A stretch of DNA of 64,000 nt, from contig NZ_FQWC01000003.1 of NCBI RefSeq assembly GCF_900129555.1, positions 586,837-650,836 on the forward strand, in the 5' to 3' direction. The DNA is from Flavobacterium defluvii. Its GTDB lineage: Bacteria; Bacteroidota; Bacteroidia; Flavobacteriales; Flavobacteriaceae. Positions 54,366 to 62,024 of the stretch are shown here, piece by piece; positions within the stretch are counted from its first letter, which is position 1; each line of letters starts with the position of its first letter. A program made the position numbers and the translations under genes. Under the pieces are notes generated by a model. The model saw nothing but the letters and a program-made list of their open reading frames with translations. It was not told the origin of the DNA and did not search any database.

Positions 54366-54370
54366 TTAAT

Positions 54371-54413
54371 TTTTGATATAATAATATAATTAGTAATTTT
54401 AATTATATCAAAA
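54371..54413 (+). promoter_or_regulatory. Intra-operon hairpin between exbB and exbD
   Basis: TTTTGATATAAT (54371-54382) pairs exactly with ATTATATCAAAA (54402-54413). An AT-only stem without GC is a poor terminator but could protect or process the exbB mRNA and so favour ExbB over ExbD. Confidence 0.5.
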
Positions 54414-54428
54414 TAAAAATAAAAGATA

Positions 54429-55055
54429 ATGGCTAAAATAAAAATGAAAAAGAAGTCAACATCGACAGATATGACTGCCATGTGTGATGTTGCGTTCCTT
54501 TTGCTTACGTTCTTTATCTTGACCGCGACTGCTAAGGTGCCTGAGGCACTTCCTGTAGATATGCCTTCATCTACTGTACAAAGTAAATTACCAGATTCTG
54601 ATTTGGCAATTATTACAATAGGTAAAGGAAAAGACGGGAAAAGCAAAGTGTTTTTTGACATTAAAGGAAGAGAGATCCGTAAAAAGACTCTTGAAGGAAT
54701 GGGAGCAAAATACGGTGTAACTTTTTCAGAAGATGATAAAACTAAATTTGCATTAATGGATGACTTCGGTGTACCAGTTACAAATTTAAAACAGATCATT
54801 GATATGAAATCTGCTGACAGAGTTAAAGCGGATCAACCTGGAATTCCAATCGATTCTTTGGATAATCAATTAAAAGACTGGCTTTTAGTTTCAAGAAGAG
54901 CTACAATTGATCTTGATGACAAAGAATTGAAAATTGCAATAAAAGGAGATGCTAAAGAGCAATACCCACAAATCAAAAAGATTATGGATATTTTGCAAGA
55001 TCAGAAAATCAATTCCTTTAACTTAGTTACAGGAATGAGAGGAAAAGACTTTTAA
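54429..55055 (+). CDS. exbD: ExbD/TolR-family protein, first paralogue
   Basis: A 208-residue protein with the ExbD layout: a short cytoplasmic start (KKKSTSTDMTAMCDVAFLLLTFFIL) holding the membrane-embedded Asp in MCDVAFLL, one membrane helix (about 17-37) and a periplasmic domain ending NSFNLVTGMRGKDF. The insert before the final strand makes it longer than usual. A second exbD follows directly. Confidence 0.9.
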   Translation: MAKIKMKKKSTSTDMTAMCDVAFLLLTFFILTATAKVPEALPVDMPSSTVQSKLPDSDLAIITIGKGKDGKSKVFFDIKGREIRKKTLEGMGAKYGVTFSEDDKTKFALMDDFGVPVTNLKQIIDMKSADRVKADQPGIPIDSLDNQLKDWLLVSRRATIDLDDKELKIAIKGDAKEQYPQIKKIMDILQDQKINSFNLVTGMRGKDF

Positions 55056-55074
55056 TTAAAAAAGATACAGTAAA

Positions 55075-55632
55075 ATGGCTGAATTAAATACCGGCGACGG
55101 TGGCGGCGGCAAAGGCGGCAAAGTAAGAAGCAAAAAGCAGAATTCGAAGGTAGATTTAACTGCCATGGTGGATTTGGCATTCTTATTGATTACGTTCTTT
55201 ATGTTGACTACATCGTTGTCAAAACCTCAATCGATGGATTTGTCATTGCCAGATAAAGACGATGATCCTACTAAAAATAAAGATATTAAAGTAGATGAGA
55301 ATCGTACTATGACGGTAATATTGGGAGAAAACAATAAACTTACTTATTATATGGGATTATTATCATCTCCTATCGCAGGACCTAAAGATATTACATATGG
55401 TAAAGATGGTATTCGTAGAGAAGTTCTAAAAAGAAAAAAATCTGTTTTAGAATATTCTGCTTCATTGGGAAAACCAAAAAATGGAATTATTGTTATTATC
55501 AAACCGACAAAAAAATCAACTTATCGTAATTTAGTTGATATGTTGGATGAAATGGCGATTGCAGGAGTAGATACTTATGCAATTGTTCCTGAATTTACTC
55601 CAGAGGAGGCAAAATTGGCAGATCAAAAATAA
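55075..55632 (+). CDS. exbD: ExbD/TolR-family protein, second paralogue
   Basis: A 185-residue ExbD. A Gly-rich, basic cytoplasmic start (GDGGGGKGGKVRSKKQ) leads to TAMVDLAFLLITFFML with the conserved membrane Asp. The periplasmic half ends DMLDEMAIAGVDTYAIVPEF. Two adjacent but divergent exbD genes are usual in Bacteroidota TonB operons, and may form mixed dimers. It starts 19 bases after the first exbD. Confidence 0.9.
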   Translation: MAELNTGDGGGGKGGKVRSKKQNSKVDLTAMVDLAFLLITFFMLTTSLSKPQSMDLSLPDKDDDPTKNKDIKVDENRTMTVILGENNKLTYYMGLLSSPIAGPKDITYGKDGIRREVLKRKKSVLEYSASLGKPKNGIIVIIKPTKKSTYRNLVDMLDEMAIAGVDTYAIVPEFTPEEAKLADQK

Positions 55633-55670
55633 GAGTAATCTTGTTTTTAACATCCTAATAATCAAGAAAA

Positions 55671-56474
55671 ATGAAATTAGATATTATAAAAAATCAGTGG
55701 CTTGATATCGTATTCGAAGGTCGTAATAAGATATACGGAGCATATGAGCTGAGAAAATCGAACAGTAAGACTACGATAAAAGCACTTATCATAGGTTCGA
55801 TTATTTTTAGCTTTGCTGTTGCGGCTCCTCTTATTGCAAGTTTTTTACCGGATTCTGGTGAAGAAGATGTGAATAACGATATTAAAATTGCGACAGTAAA
55901 ACTTCCTCCTAAGAAGAAAGAGGAAATTAAGCCAAACCAACCACCACCACCACCGCCACCGCCAAAAGTGGATCAGGTGAAGTTCGTGAAACCTGTGGTT
56001 GCTAAAGCAAATGAAGTTACCGAAGATCCTCCAAAAATTGAGGAACTTAAAGATAAGAAAGTGGGTAATGAAACTATTAAAGGTGATCCTGATGCAGTTT
56101 TAACTGTTGATGAGCCAGTAGGAAAAGGACCAGTTTCTCAGGTAGTGGAAGAAGATAACAGTGTATATAACACAGCTGGTATCGAAGTAAAACCAGATTT
56201 CCCTGGAGGGATGGATAAATTCTACAAATTTGTAGGAAACAATTACAAGACTCCGGAAGAAGAAGGTCTAAAAGGTAAAGTTTACGTTACTTTTGTGGTT
56301 GAAAAAGACGGTTCATTAACCGACATTAAAGTTTTAAGGGATATCGGTTACGGTACAGGAGCAGAAGCAATTCGTGTTCTTAAAAAATGTCCAAAATGGA
56401 CTCCCGGCGAGCAAAATGGTAAAAAAGTGAGAGTACTTTACTCTTTACCTATTACTATTCAATCTGCAGAATAA
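55671..56474 (+). CDS. tonB: TonB energy transducer
   Basis: A 267-residue TonB. The cytoplasmic start (QWLDIVFEGRNKIYGAYELRK) precedes the membrane helix (about 37-60), a proline-rich linker with eight consecutive prolines (about 90-97), an acidic middle region, and the C-terminal TonB domain (about 180-265; FPGGMDKFYKFVGNNYKTPEE, VYVTFVVEKDGSLTDIKVLR, ALRVLKKCPKW-like). The extended N-terminus before the helix is typical of Bacteroidota. Its TAA overlaps the next ATG. Confidence 0.93.
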   Translation: MKLDIIKNQWLDIVFEGRNKIYGAYELRKSNSKTTIKALIIGSIIFSFAVAAPLIASFLPDSGEEDVNNDIKIATVKLPPKKKEEIKPNQPPPPPPPPKVDQVKFVKPVVAKANEVTEDPPKIEELKDKKVGNETIKGDPDAVLTVDEPVGKGPVSQVVEEDNSVYNTAGIEVKPDFPGGMDKFYKFVGNNYKTPEEEGLKGKVYVTFVVEKDGSLTDIKVLRDIGYGTGAEAIRVLKKCPKWTPGEQNGKKVRVLYSLPITIQSAE

Positions 56475-56704
56475 TGTTAAAAGATATACTTAATAATATT
56501 CAGAAGAAATCGCTCAAAGAGCGATTTCTTCTTGTTTTAGGAATACTGTTTTTTTTAATATATCTTGTACTTGGTTTGATGATTATGTTCTGGGAAAAAC
56601 TACCTTTAAATATGGAACCTAAATACAGATATGCTTTTGGTGGATTGCTTATCGTTTATTCGGCAATACGCTTTTTAAGATTAATAAATTCAAACACAGA
56701 ATAA
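56474..56704 (+). CDS. Small membrane protein of the TonB operon
   Basis: A 76-residue protein with two membrane helices (about 19-40 and 53-70) around a short loop (WEKLPLNMEPKYRYAF). Its ATG overlaps the tonB stop codon (TAATG), so translation is coupled, and two bases separate it from the next gene. No named family is recognised. Position suggests an accessory of the ExbB-ExbD-TonB machine or of the following lipoprotein. Confidence 0.65.
   Translation: MLKDILNNIQKKSLKERFLLVLGILFFLIYLVLGLMIMFWEKLPLNMEPKYRYAFGGLLIVYSAIRFLRLINSNTE
56504..56530 (+). promoter_or_regulatory. Strong hairpin inside the small membrane-protein gene
   Basis: AAGAAATCGCTC (56504-56515) pairs exactly with GAGCGATTTCTT (56519-56530) across a three-base loop; the sequence after it is T-rich. 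It lies within codons 11-19 and may act as a partial terminator or mRNA-processing point between tonB and the downstream genes. Confidence 0.6.
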
Positions 56705-56706
56705 TT

Positions 56707-57630
56707 ATGCTAAAAAATAGTAGGTTTTTAGGTTTGGTCGTTTTTGTTTTTTTGTTTGCAATGTGTAACCAAAAAAGTAAAAATGAATCTGATAAAGAAA
56801 CTATTCTAAAAGGTACTTTAGATATTACAGTTGATGAAACTGTAAAACCAATTGTAGAAGATCAGGTTGCAGTTTTTGAAGGAACTTACTATGATGCTAA
56901 AATTTCAATTACCCCTAAATCTGAAGCTGAGGTTATTAATGATTTGTTGAACAAAAAAGCTAAGGTAGTCGTTACTACAAGAAATTTAACCAAAGAAGAA
57001 ATCAGCAGATTTGAAAAAAGTAAAATTGTTCCCCGAGTAACTCCCTTCGCAAAAGATGCAATTGCGTTAATTTCAAATAAAAGCAATAATGATACATTAA
57101 TTGCGTTGAAAACTGTAATTGATTTTATACAAGGAAAGTCTGATACTGGAATTAAAGGTCTTGTTTTTGATAATCCTAACTCAAGTACAGTTCGATATAT
57201 GAAAGAACTGGCAAAAGTAAAAGATCTGCCTGAACAAGGTGTGTTTTCTTTTAAAACAAACGACGAGGTGATTAAATTCGTTTCGGAGAATGATGGAATG
57301 ATTGGTGTTGTTGGCGTAAATTGGTTGTCACAGCCGTCACCAAACATGGTTGATATTGTGAAGAAAATAAATGTTCTAAGTGTGAAAGGATTAAATGATA
57401 CAAAATATTATAGTCCAACACAAAATGATCTTGCAGAGGTTAAATATCCTTTGGCACGTGATTTGTTTATAATTAACTGTCAGGGGTACACTGGCTTAGG
57501 AATGGGTTTTGGTTCATTCATAGCTGGAGACATCGGACAGCGAATAGTTTTAAAATCTGGTTTACTTCCGGTAAGAACTCCAGGTAGACAACTTCAAATT
57601 AGAAAAGAAATTTTAAAAGATAACGAATAA
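56707..57630 (+). CDS. PstS-like phosphate-binding-type lipoprotein
   Basis: A 307-residue lipoprotein (lipobox LFAMC, Cys20) with the PstS/PBP-II fold. Visible blocks: LDITVDETVKPIVEDQVAVFEG (first domain start), TTRNLT, FAKDAIALISN, FDNPNSSTVRYM and DLFIINCQGYTGLGMGFGSFI (about 255-275). No pstC, pstA or pstB is nearby, so it is unlikely to serve a standard phosphate transporter. The tight spacing places it in the TonB operon, where it might sense or present a ligand. Confidence 0.8.
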   Translation: MLKNSRFLGLVVFVFLFAMCNQKSKNESDKETILKGTLDITVDETVKPIVEDQVAVFEGTYYDAKISITPKSEAEVINDLLNKKAKVVVTTRNLTKEEISRFEKSKIVPRVTPFAKDAIALISNKSNNDTLIALKTVIDFIQGKSDTGIKGLVFDNPNSSTVRYMKELAKVKDLPEQGVFSFKTNDEVIKFVSENDGMIGVVGVNWLSQPSPNMVDIVKKINVLSVKGLNDTKYYSPTQNDLAEVKYPLARDLFIINCQGYTGLGMGFGSFIAGDIGQRIVLKSGLLPVRTPGRQLQIRKEILKDNE

Positions 57631-57646
57631 ATTAATTACTATAAAG

Positions 57647-59317
57647 ATGAATAAATTTAAAATTTTTAGTCTTGCTATCGTTGCTTCAGCTTCTGTTGCA
57701 AATGCGCAAGATATCAAAGAAGCAAAGAAGGCAATTGATGCCGAACAGTTTCAAAAAGCAAAATCATTACTTAAATCAATTATAAAAGCTAAACCTTCTG
57801 ATGGAGAAGCTAACTTTGTTTTAGGTAATATTTATTTAAATCAAAGCGTTGTTGATTCTGCGAAAATCTATTATTTAAACGGAATTGAAGCTTCTGATAA
57901 GAAAAACTTAAATTATATTGGATTAGGGCAAATCGATCTTGATAATAAAAATGTAGCTTCTGCACAAGCTAACTTTGCTTTGGCAACAAAAGATATTAAG
58001 CGTAAAGATGTGGATGAATTTATCTATATTGGTAGAGCTTATATGAATTCTAATAATCCGGACTATACAAATGCGGTTGCAAGTTTAAAGAAAGCTTTGG
58101 CTATTGATCCTCAAAATGCTACTGCACTTTTGGCAATTGGAGATGCTTATTACGGAGCGAACAATCAAAATGATGCTTACAAAGCTTACCGTGATGCTTT
58201 CACAGCTGATCCAACTCTTTTAAGAGCAAAAATGCAGTTAGGAGTTTTATTAAAAGGAGCTAAATCTTATGATGAAGCTATCAAATCTTTCAATGAAGTT
58301 ATCGCTATAAACCCAAATTATGGACCGGTTTATAGAGAATTAGCTGAAACATATTACAAATGGGGAAGAAACAAACCTTCTACAGCGAAAGTTAATTTGC
58401 AGAATGCAATTACTAACTATGAGAAATATTTGAGTTTAACAGATTATTCTTTAGACTCTAAAATGCGTCATGCAGATTTCTTGATTTTAGTAAAAGACTA
58501 CAAAAGCTTAGAAACTGTTGCAAATAAAATGATCGCTGAGGATAAGGTAAACCCTAGAATTTTCAGATATTTAGGTTATGCTGCTTATGAAAACGGAAAT
58601 GTAGATGTAGCAATTAAATCTTTGGAAGATTATATTAAAGTGCCAACTAACAAAGTAATCGGAAGTGATTATATGTATCTTGGATTGGCTAAAATTAAAA
58701 AAGGAACAAATGCGGCAGGTACTGTAGACCAGGCTTCTTTTGATGCTGGTATCGCTAATATCAAAAAAGCAATTGAATTAGAACCATTAGTAGTTGAAGA
58801 ACTTGGAGATTACGGTAAAGAACTATTCGGTAAAAAACAATGGGCGCAGGCTGCGGCTATATATGAATTAAGTTCATCTAATGCGGAATCAAAAAATTAT
58901 TTGACTGATAATGTTTACTATGGTATCGCTCTTTATTATGCAAACTTAGATAAAAAGGCTACATCGCCAGAAGTTGCTGCTGATTTAGCTAAAGCAGATG
59001 CTGCTTTTGACAGAGTTTTAGTAGCTTCGCCTTCTTATGATGAAGCTTATCTTTATAAAGGAAGAATAGCTAATTTATTAGAAAAAGAAGATCAAATAGT
59101 TAAAAACTACGAAACTTACGTTGCTAATATTACTGCTAAAGGGGCTGAAGAAATGTCTAAACCTGCTACAGTTAAAAAAATAGTTGAAGCTTACAATAGT
59201 ATTGGCGCAAGTTATGCTAATACTGATAAAGCAAAAGCTGTTGAGTATTTTAATAAAACTTTAGTTTTAGATCCAACAAATTCTTATGCTACTCAGTCAA
59301 TGAAGGCTTTGAAATAA
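57647..59317 (+). CDS. Exported TPR-repeat protein of the TonB operon
   Basis: A 556-residue protein with a signal peptide (1-20, ending VANAQ) and TPR-type helical repeats through most of its length (for example KAIDAEQFQKAKSLLKSIIK, LLKGAKSYDEAIKSFNEVIAINPN, SLEDYIKVPTN and AVEYFNKTLVLDPTN). Acts as a protein-interaction scaffold, probably in the periplasm. It ends the exbB-to-TPR operon, 17 bases after the PstS-like gene, and is followed by a strong terminator. Confidence 0.85.
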   Translation: MNKFKIFSLAIVASASVANAQDIKEAKKAIDAEQFQKAKSLLKSIIKAKPSDGEANFVLGNIYLNQSVVDSAKIYYLNGIEASDKKNLNYIGLGQIDLDNKNVASAQANFALATKDIKRKDVDEFIYIGRAYMNSNNPDYTNAVASLKKALAIDPQNATALLAIGDAYYGANNQNDAYKAYRDAFTADPTLLRAKMQLGVLLKGAKSYDEAIKSFNEVIAINPNYGPVYRELAETYYKWGRNKPSTAKVNLQNAITNYEKYLSLTDYSLDSKMRHADFLILVKDYKSLETVANKMIAEDKVNPRIFRYLGYAAYENGNVDVAIKSLEDYIKVPTNKVIGSDYMYLGLAKIKKGTNAAGTVDQASFDAGIANIKKAIELEPLVVEELGDYGKELFGKKQWAQAAAIYELSSSNAESKNYLTDNVYYGIALYYANLDKKATSPEVAADLAKADAAFDRVLVASPSYDEAYLYKGRIANLLEKEDQIVKNYETYVANITAKGAEEMSKPATVKKIVEAYNSIGASYANTDKAKAVEYFNKTLVLDPTNSYATQSMKALK

Positions 59318-59338
59318 TAGAATTTTAAATATTTATGG

Positions 59339-59373
59339 AAACCGATAGTTCGCTTTGAACTATCGGTTTTTTT
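59339..59373 (+). terminator. Terminator of the exbB operon
   Basis: AAACCGATAGTTC (59339-59351) pairs exactly with GAACTATCGGTTT (59357-59369) and continues into a T-run. Confidence 0.85.
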
Positions 59374-59400
59374 GTTCCATAATTAATTGACTATCTTTGC
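59371..59400 (+). promoter_or_regulatory. queE promoter
   Basis: TTTG (59371-59374), a 17-base spacer, then TATCTTTGC (59392-59400), an exact -7 match, 17 bases before the ATG. It overlaps the T-run of the upstream terminator. Confidence 0.65.
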
Positions 59401-59416
59401 ACATTAAATTAAAATA

Positions 59417-60049
59417 ATGTTACCAAAAGAAATACAATTAGAAGTAAATAAAGGAGCAATGCTGCCTTTGATGGAAGAATTTTATACCATACAGGGAGAA
59501 GGGTTTCATACAGGAACTGCTGCTTACTTCATTAGAATTGGAGGCTGTGATGTAGGATGTCACTGGTGCGATGTAAAAGAAAGCTGGAATGCTGAGCTGC
59601 ATCCGCCAACTAATATTGATGTGATTGTAAATAATGCTTCAAGTTATGCTAATACCGTTGTAGTAACTGGCGGTGAGCCCCTTACTTGGGATATGACTTT
59701 GCTAACTCAGCAATTGAAAGATAAAAATTTAAAGGTGCATATTGAAACTTCTGGTGCTTATCCTTTAACAGGAACATGGGATTGGATTTGTCTTTCTCCA
59801 AAAAAGAATAAACTTCCAACAAAAGATGTTTATGACAATGCAGATGAATTGAAAGTAATCATTTATAACAAGCATGATTTTATTTTTGCAGAAGAACAAG
59901 CAGAATTAGTAAATGATAATGCCATACTATTTCTTCAGCCGGAATGGAGTAAAAAAGAAGAAATGACTCCTTTGATTGTAGATTATGTTATGAATAATCC
60001 CAAATGGAGAGTCTCACTTCAAACACACAAGTATTTGAATATTCCTTAA
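59417..60049 (+). CDS. queE: 7-carboxy-7-deazaguanine synthase
   Basis: A radical-SAM enzyme that makes 7-carboxy-7-deazaguanine, an intermediate of queuosine synthesis. In the 210-residue protein the Cx3CxxC cluster motif is GGCDVGCHWCD (about residue 48), preceded by FYTIQGEGFHTG. VTGGEPL (about 92) and ETSGAYPL follow. The hydrophobic residue between the last two cysteines (CHWC) is the Bacteroidota variant. QueA is encoded at 34554. Confidence 0.95.
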   Translation: MLPKEIQLEVNKGAMLPLMEEFYTIQGEGFHTGTAAYFIRIGGCDVGCHWCDVKESWNAELHPPTNIDVIVNNASSYANTVVVTGGEPLTWDMTLLTQQLKDKNLKVHIETSGAYPLTGTWDWICLSPKKNKLPTKDVYDNADELKVIIYNKHDFIFAEEQAELVNDNAILFLQPEWSKKEEMTPLIVDYVMNNPKWRVSLQTHKYLNIP

Positions 60050-60052
60050 AGT

Positions 60053-60084
60053 AAAAAACTCTCCAAATCCGGAGAGTTTTTTTT
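60053..60084. terminator. queE terminator
   Basis: AAAAAACTCTCC (60053-60064) pairs with GGAGAGTTTTTT (60071-60082), followed by more T residues. The next gene is convergent, so it may work both ways. Confidence 0.85.
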
Positions 60085-60124
60085 ATATAATAAATACACA
60101 TTGTGTAAAAAAGAAACATTGAAA

Positions 60125-60670
60125 TTATTTCCAGGTTTTATATTTTTTTAAATTCATAATGTGTGCCAAATGATGATTTCCATGCCATGCATACAAACCG
60201 ATAAGTTGTTTTAGCTTAATTTCTGAATTGTTTTCAGGATGAATAAAAGATTTTTCTAAATCAGTTTGGGATAAATTTTTCATAATATAAGCTAATCTAA
60301 AATGCAAGCCTTCTAATAAACTCAAAGTAGGAGCAATGGGCATTTTTAAACTATCAGGAAGTTCAGACCATAATTTTTCATCATAAGGTTTTATAATTGG
60401 ATTGTTTTCGGTTAAAGTCCATTTTAATCTAATGTAACAATTCATGTGACTTTCGGCACAATGATGAATAACTTGTCGAACCGTCCAGCCGCCAGGACGA
60501 TATGGAGTGTCTAATTTTTCATCGTCAAAATCAATAACCTGTTTTTTTAATCTTTCAGGGAAAGAAACGATTTCTTCAATTTTCCCTAAAACATAATCAG
60601 AAGTAAATTCTACAGATGAATCAAATTTACCAATAGGATATTTCAGTTTTTCTAAATCTATTTCGTTCAT
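60125..60670 (-). CDS. DinB/YfiT-like putative metal-dependent hydrolase or thiol transferase
   Basis: A 181-residue four-helix protein of the DinB superfamily, YfiT/BstA-like branch. The three histidine ligands are visible in VRQVIHHCAESHMN (about 60-75) and GLYAWHGNHHLAHI (about 155-170), and the start LKYPIGKFD is typical of YfiT. The family includes bacillithiol-S-transferases and uncharacterised hydrolases. It is 17 bases after the methyltransferase gene on the same strand. Confidence 0.85.
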   Translation of the reverse strand: MNEIDLEKLKYPIGKFDSSVEFTSDYVLGKIEEIVSFPERLKKQVIDFDDEKLDTPYRPGGWTVRQVIHHCAESHMNCYIRLKWTLTENNPIIKPYDEKLWSELPDSLKMPIAPTLSLLEGLHFRLAYIMKNLSQTDLEKSFIHPENNSEIKLKQLIGLYAWHGNHHLAHIMNLKKYKTWK

Positions 60671-60687
60671 CTTTGTAAAAGTTTTAA

Positions 60688-61395
60688 TTATATCGAAAGT
60701 TTAGCTAAATAATCATAATGATCGCCTTCAATAATTAATTCACATTTTAATCCGTTTGCAAGAGCTGCATTTTGAAGTGTATTATAATCGAGGTATAACC
60801 AGTCAAAAGATTCTTCTTTTTCGCCTTTATAAGATATCGTAAAAGTAAGCTCACCATAATAATCGGTTTCAGATGGAATCCATTTCCCGCCGTCTTCATC
60901 CTCATCAAACATATAAATAATATCAGAGCTGTCGATTAAAATTTGTCCACCCCGATTTAAAAGCGATTTTAATTTTGATAAATAAGTATTGCAGTTTTCT
61001 AATTTTCCAAAAATTCCTGTTCCGTTCATCAATAAAATGATTGTATCAAATTTTTCTCCTTCAAAATCCAAAATATTTCTCACTTGAGCATTTTTCAAAC
61101 CACGAAGTTTGCATGTTTCAATTGCTTTTTCAGAAACATCTATAGAAGTAACATTTAAATTACGATCATTTTGTAAGGACAAACTGTGGCTTCCGGCTCC
61201 GCAGCCAACATCTAAAGTTTTTCCCGTAGCTAATTGCAATGCCTTTTGCTCAATTTTTGGCATTTCATCATAAGAACGAAATAAATATTCGACACTCATT
61301 TCATCTTCTTCAGAAATTGAAGTTTCGGTAATAATATCTTCGGGTGAATTATTAGTCTGGAAATCATACATCGCTTTCCCAAAAAGATCTTTCAT
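60688..61395 (-). CDS. Class I SAM-dependent methyltransferase
   Basis: A 235-residue Rossmann-fold methyltransferase. The SAM-binding motif I is TLDVGCGAGSHSLSL (about 56-70), followed by TSIDVSEKAIE (motif II) and DTIILLMNGTGIFG (the central strand). Substrate cannot be predicted. It is probably co-transcribed with the DinB-like gene downstream. Confidence 0.88.
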   Translation of the reverse strand: MKDLFGKAMYDFQTNNSPEDIITETSISEEDEMSVEYLFRSYDEMPKIEQKALQLATGKTLDVGCGAGSHSLSLQNDRNLNVTSIDVSEKAIETCKLRGLKNAQVRNILDFEGEKFDTIILLMNGTGIFGKLENCNTYLSKLKSLLNRGGQILIDSSDIIYMFDEDEDGGKWIPSETDYYGELTFTISYKGEKEESFDWLYLDYNTLQNAALANGLKCELIIEGDHYDYLAKLSI

Positions 61396-61438
61396 TGTAA
61401 TTTAGTTCAAAGTTTAAGGTTTCAAGTTTAAAGTTGTT

Positions 61439-61447
61439 TAATTTTGC
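61439..61447 (+). promoter_or_regulatory. -7 box for the YkgJ-like gene
   Basis: TAATTTTGC, a full match to the consensus, 23 bases before the TTG start. Confidence 0.5.
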
Positions 61448-61469
61448 AGATCAATTTTAAACAGTAAAC

Positions 61470-61964
61470 TTGAAACAAATTTTAAATAACTTAAATAAGT
61501 TAGCCAAAGATAAGCATATCGAAAACAAAAAGTATTTTGATAAGCTGAAAAAGAAACAGCCTAAGAATTTAGATTATATTATGCAGGATTTGCATGATGC
61601 CGAATTTAAAAGAACTGACTGTTTACAATGCGCCAATTGTTGCAAAACAACCGGGCCGTTATTTACTTTGGCCGACATTGAAAGAATTTCGAAATCTTTT
61701 AGACAAAAACCACAGCAATTTATTGAACAGTATCTGCGTATTGATGAAGATAAAGATTATGTTTTGAAAAGCGTTCCATGTACTTTTCTTGACAGCGAAA
61801 ATTATTGTATGATTTATGATGTAAGACCAAAGGCCTGCAGAGAATTTCCGCATACAGATCGTAAAAAGTTTTATCAAATTGCAGATTTGACTTTGAAAAA
61901 TGTAGCCATTTGTCCCGCAGCATATAATATAGTAGAAGAAATGAAGAAAAAGCTTCCGCTTTAA
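61470..61964 (+). CDS. YkgJ-family zinc/iron-chelating cysteine-cluster protein
   Basis: A 164-residue protein with the YkgJ/CxxCxxCC pattern: CLQCANCCKTTGPLF (about 52-66), then Cys in VPCTFLDSENYCMIYDVRPKACREFPHTD (about 110-135) and AICPAAY. Function is unknown; the cysteines probably bind metal. The start is TTG at 61470, since no ATG lies closer to the conserved N-terminus; the TTG is part of an AAACTTGAAACAAA repeat motif, so some doubt remains. It is followed by another TTG-initiated gene. Confidence 0.8.
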   Translation: MKQILNNLNKLAKDKHIENKKYFDKLKKKQPKNLDYIMQDLHDAEFKRTDCLQCANCCKTTGPLFTLADIERISKSFRQKPQQFIEQYLRIDEDKDYVLKSVPCTFLDSENYCMIYDVRPKACREFPHTDRKKFYQIADLTLKNVAICPAAYNIVEEMKKKLPL

Positions 61965-62024
61965 TTGAAATCAGTATTTTTGAATAATCTCTATTGAATA
62001 TAAATCATAAACAAGAAACTTAAA

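Noticed and set aside
54332..54799. 155-residue minus-strand ORF over the exbB-exbD junction
   Set aside because: Antisense to the exbD membrane segment and intergenic hairpin; no family resemblance.
56889..57347. 152-residue minus-strand ORF inside the PstS-like gene
   Set aside because: Fully antisense to a gene with clear family motifs.
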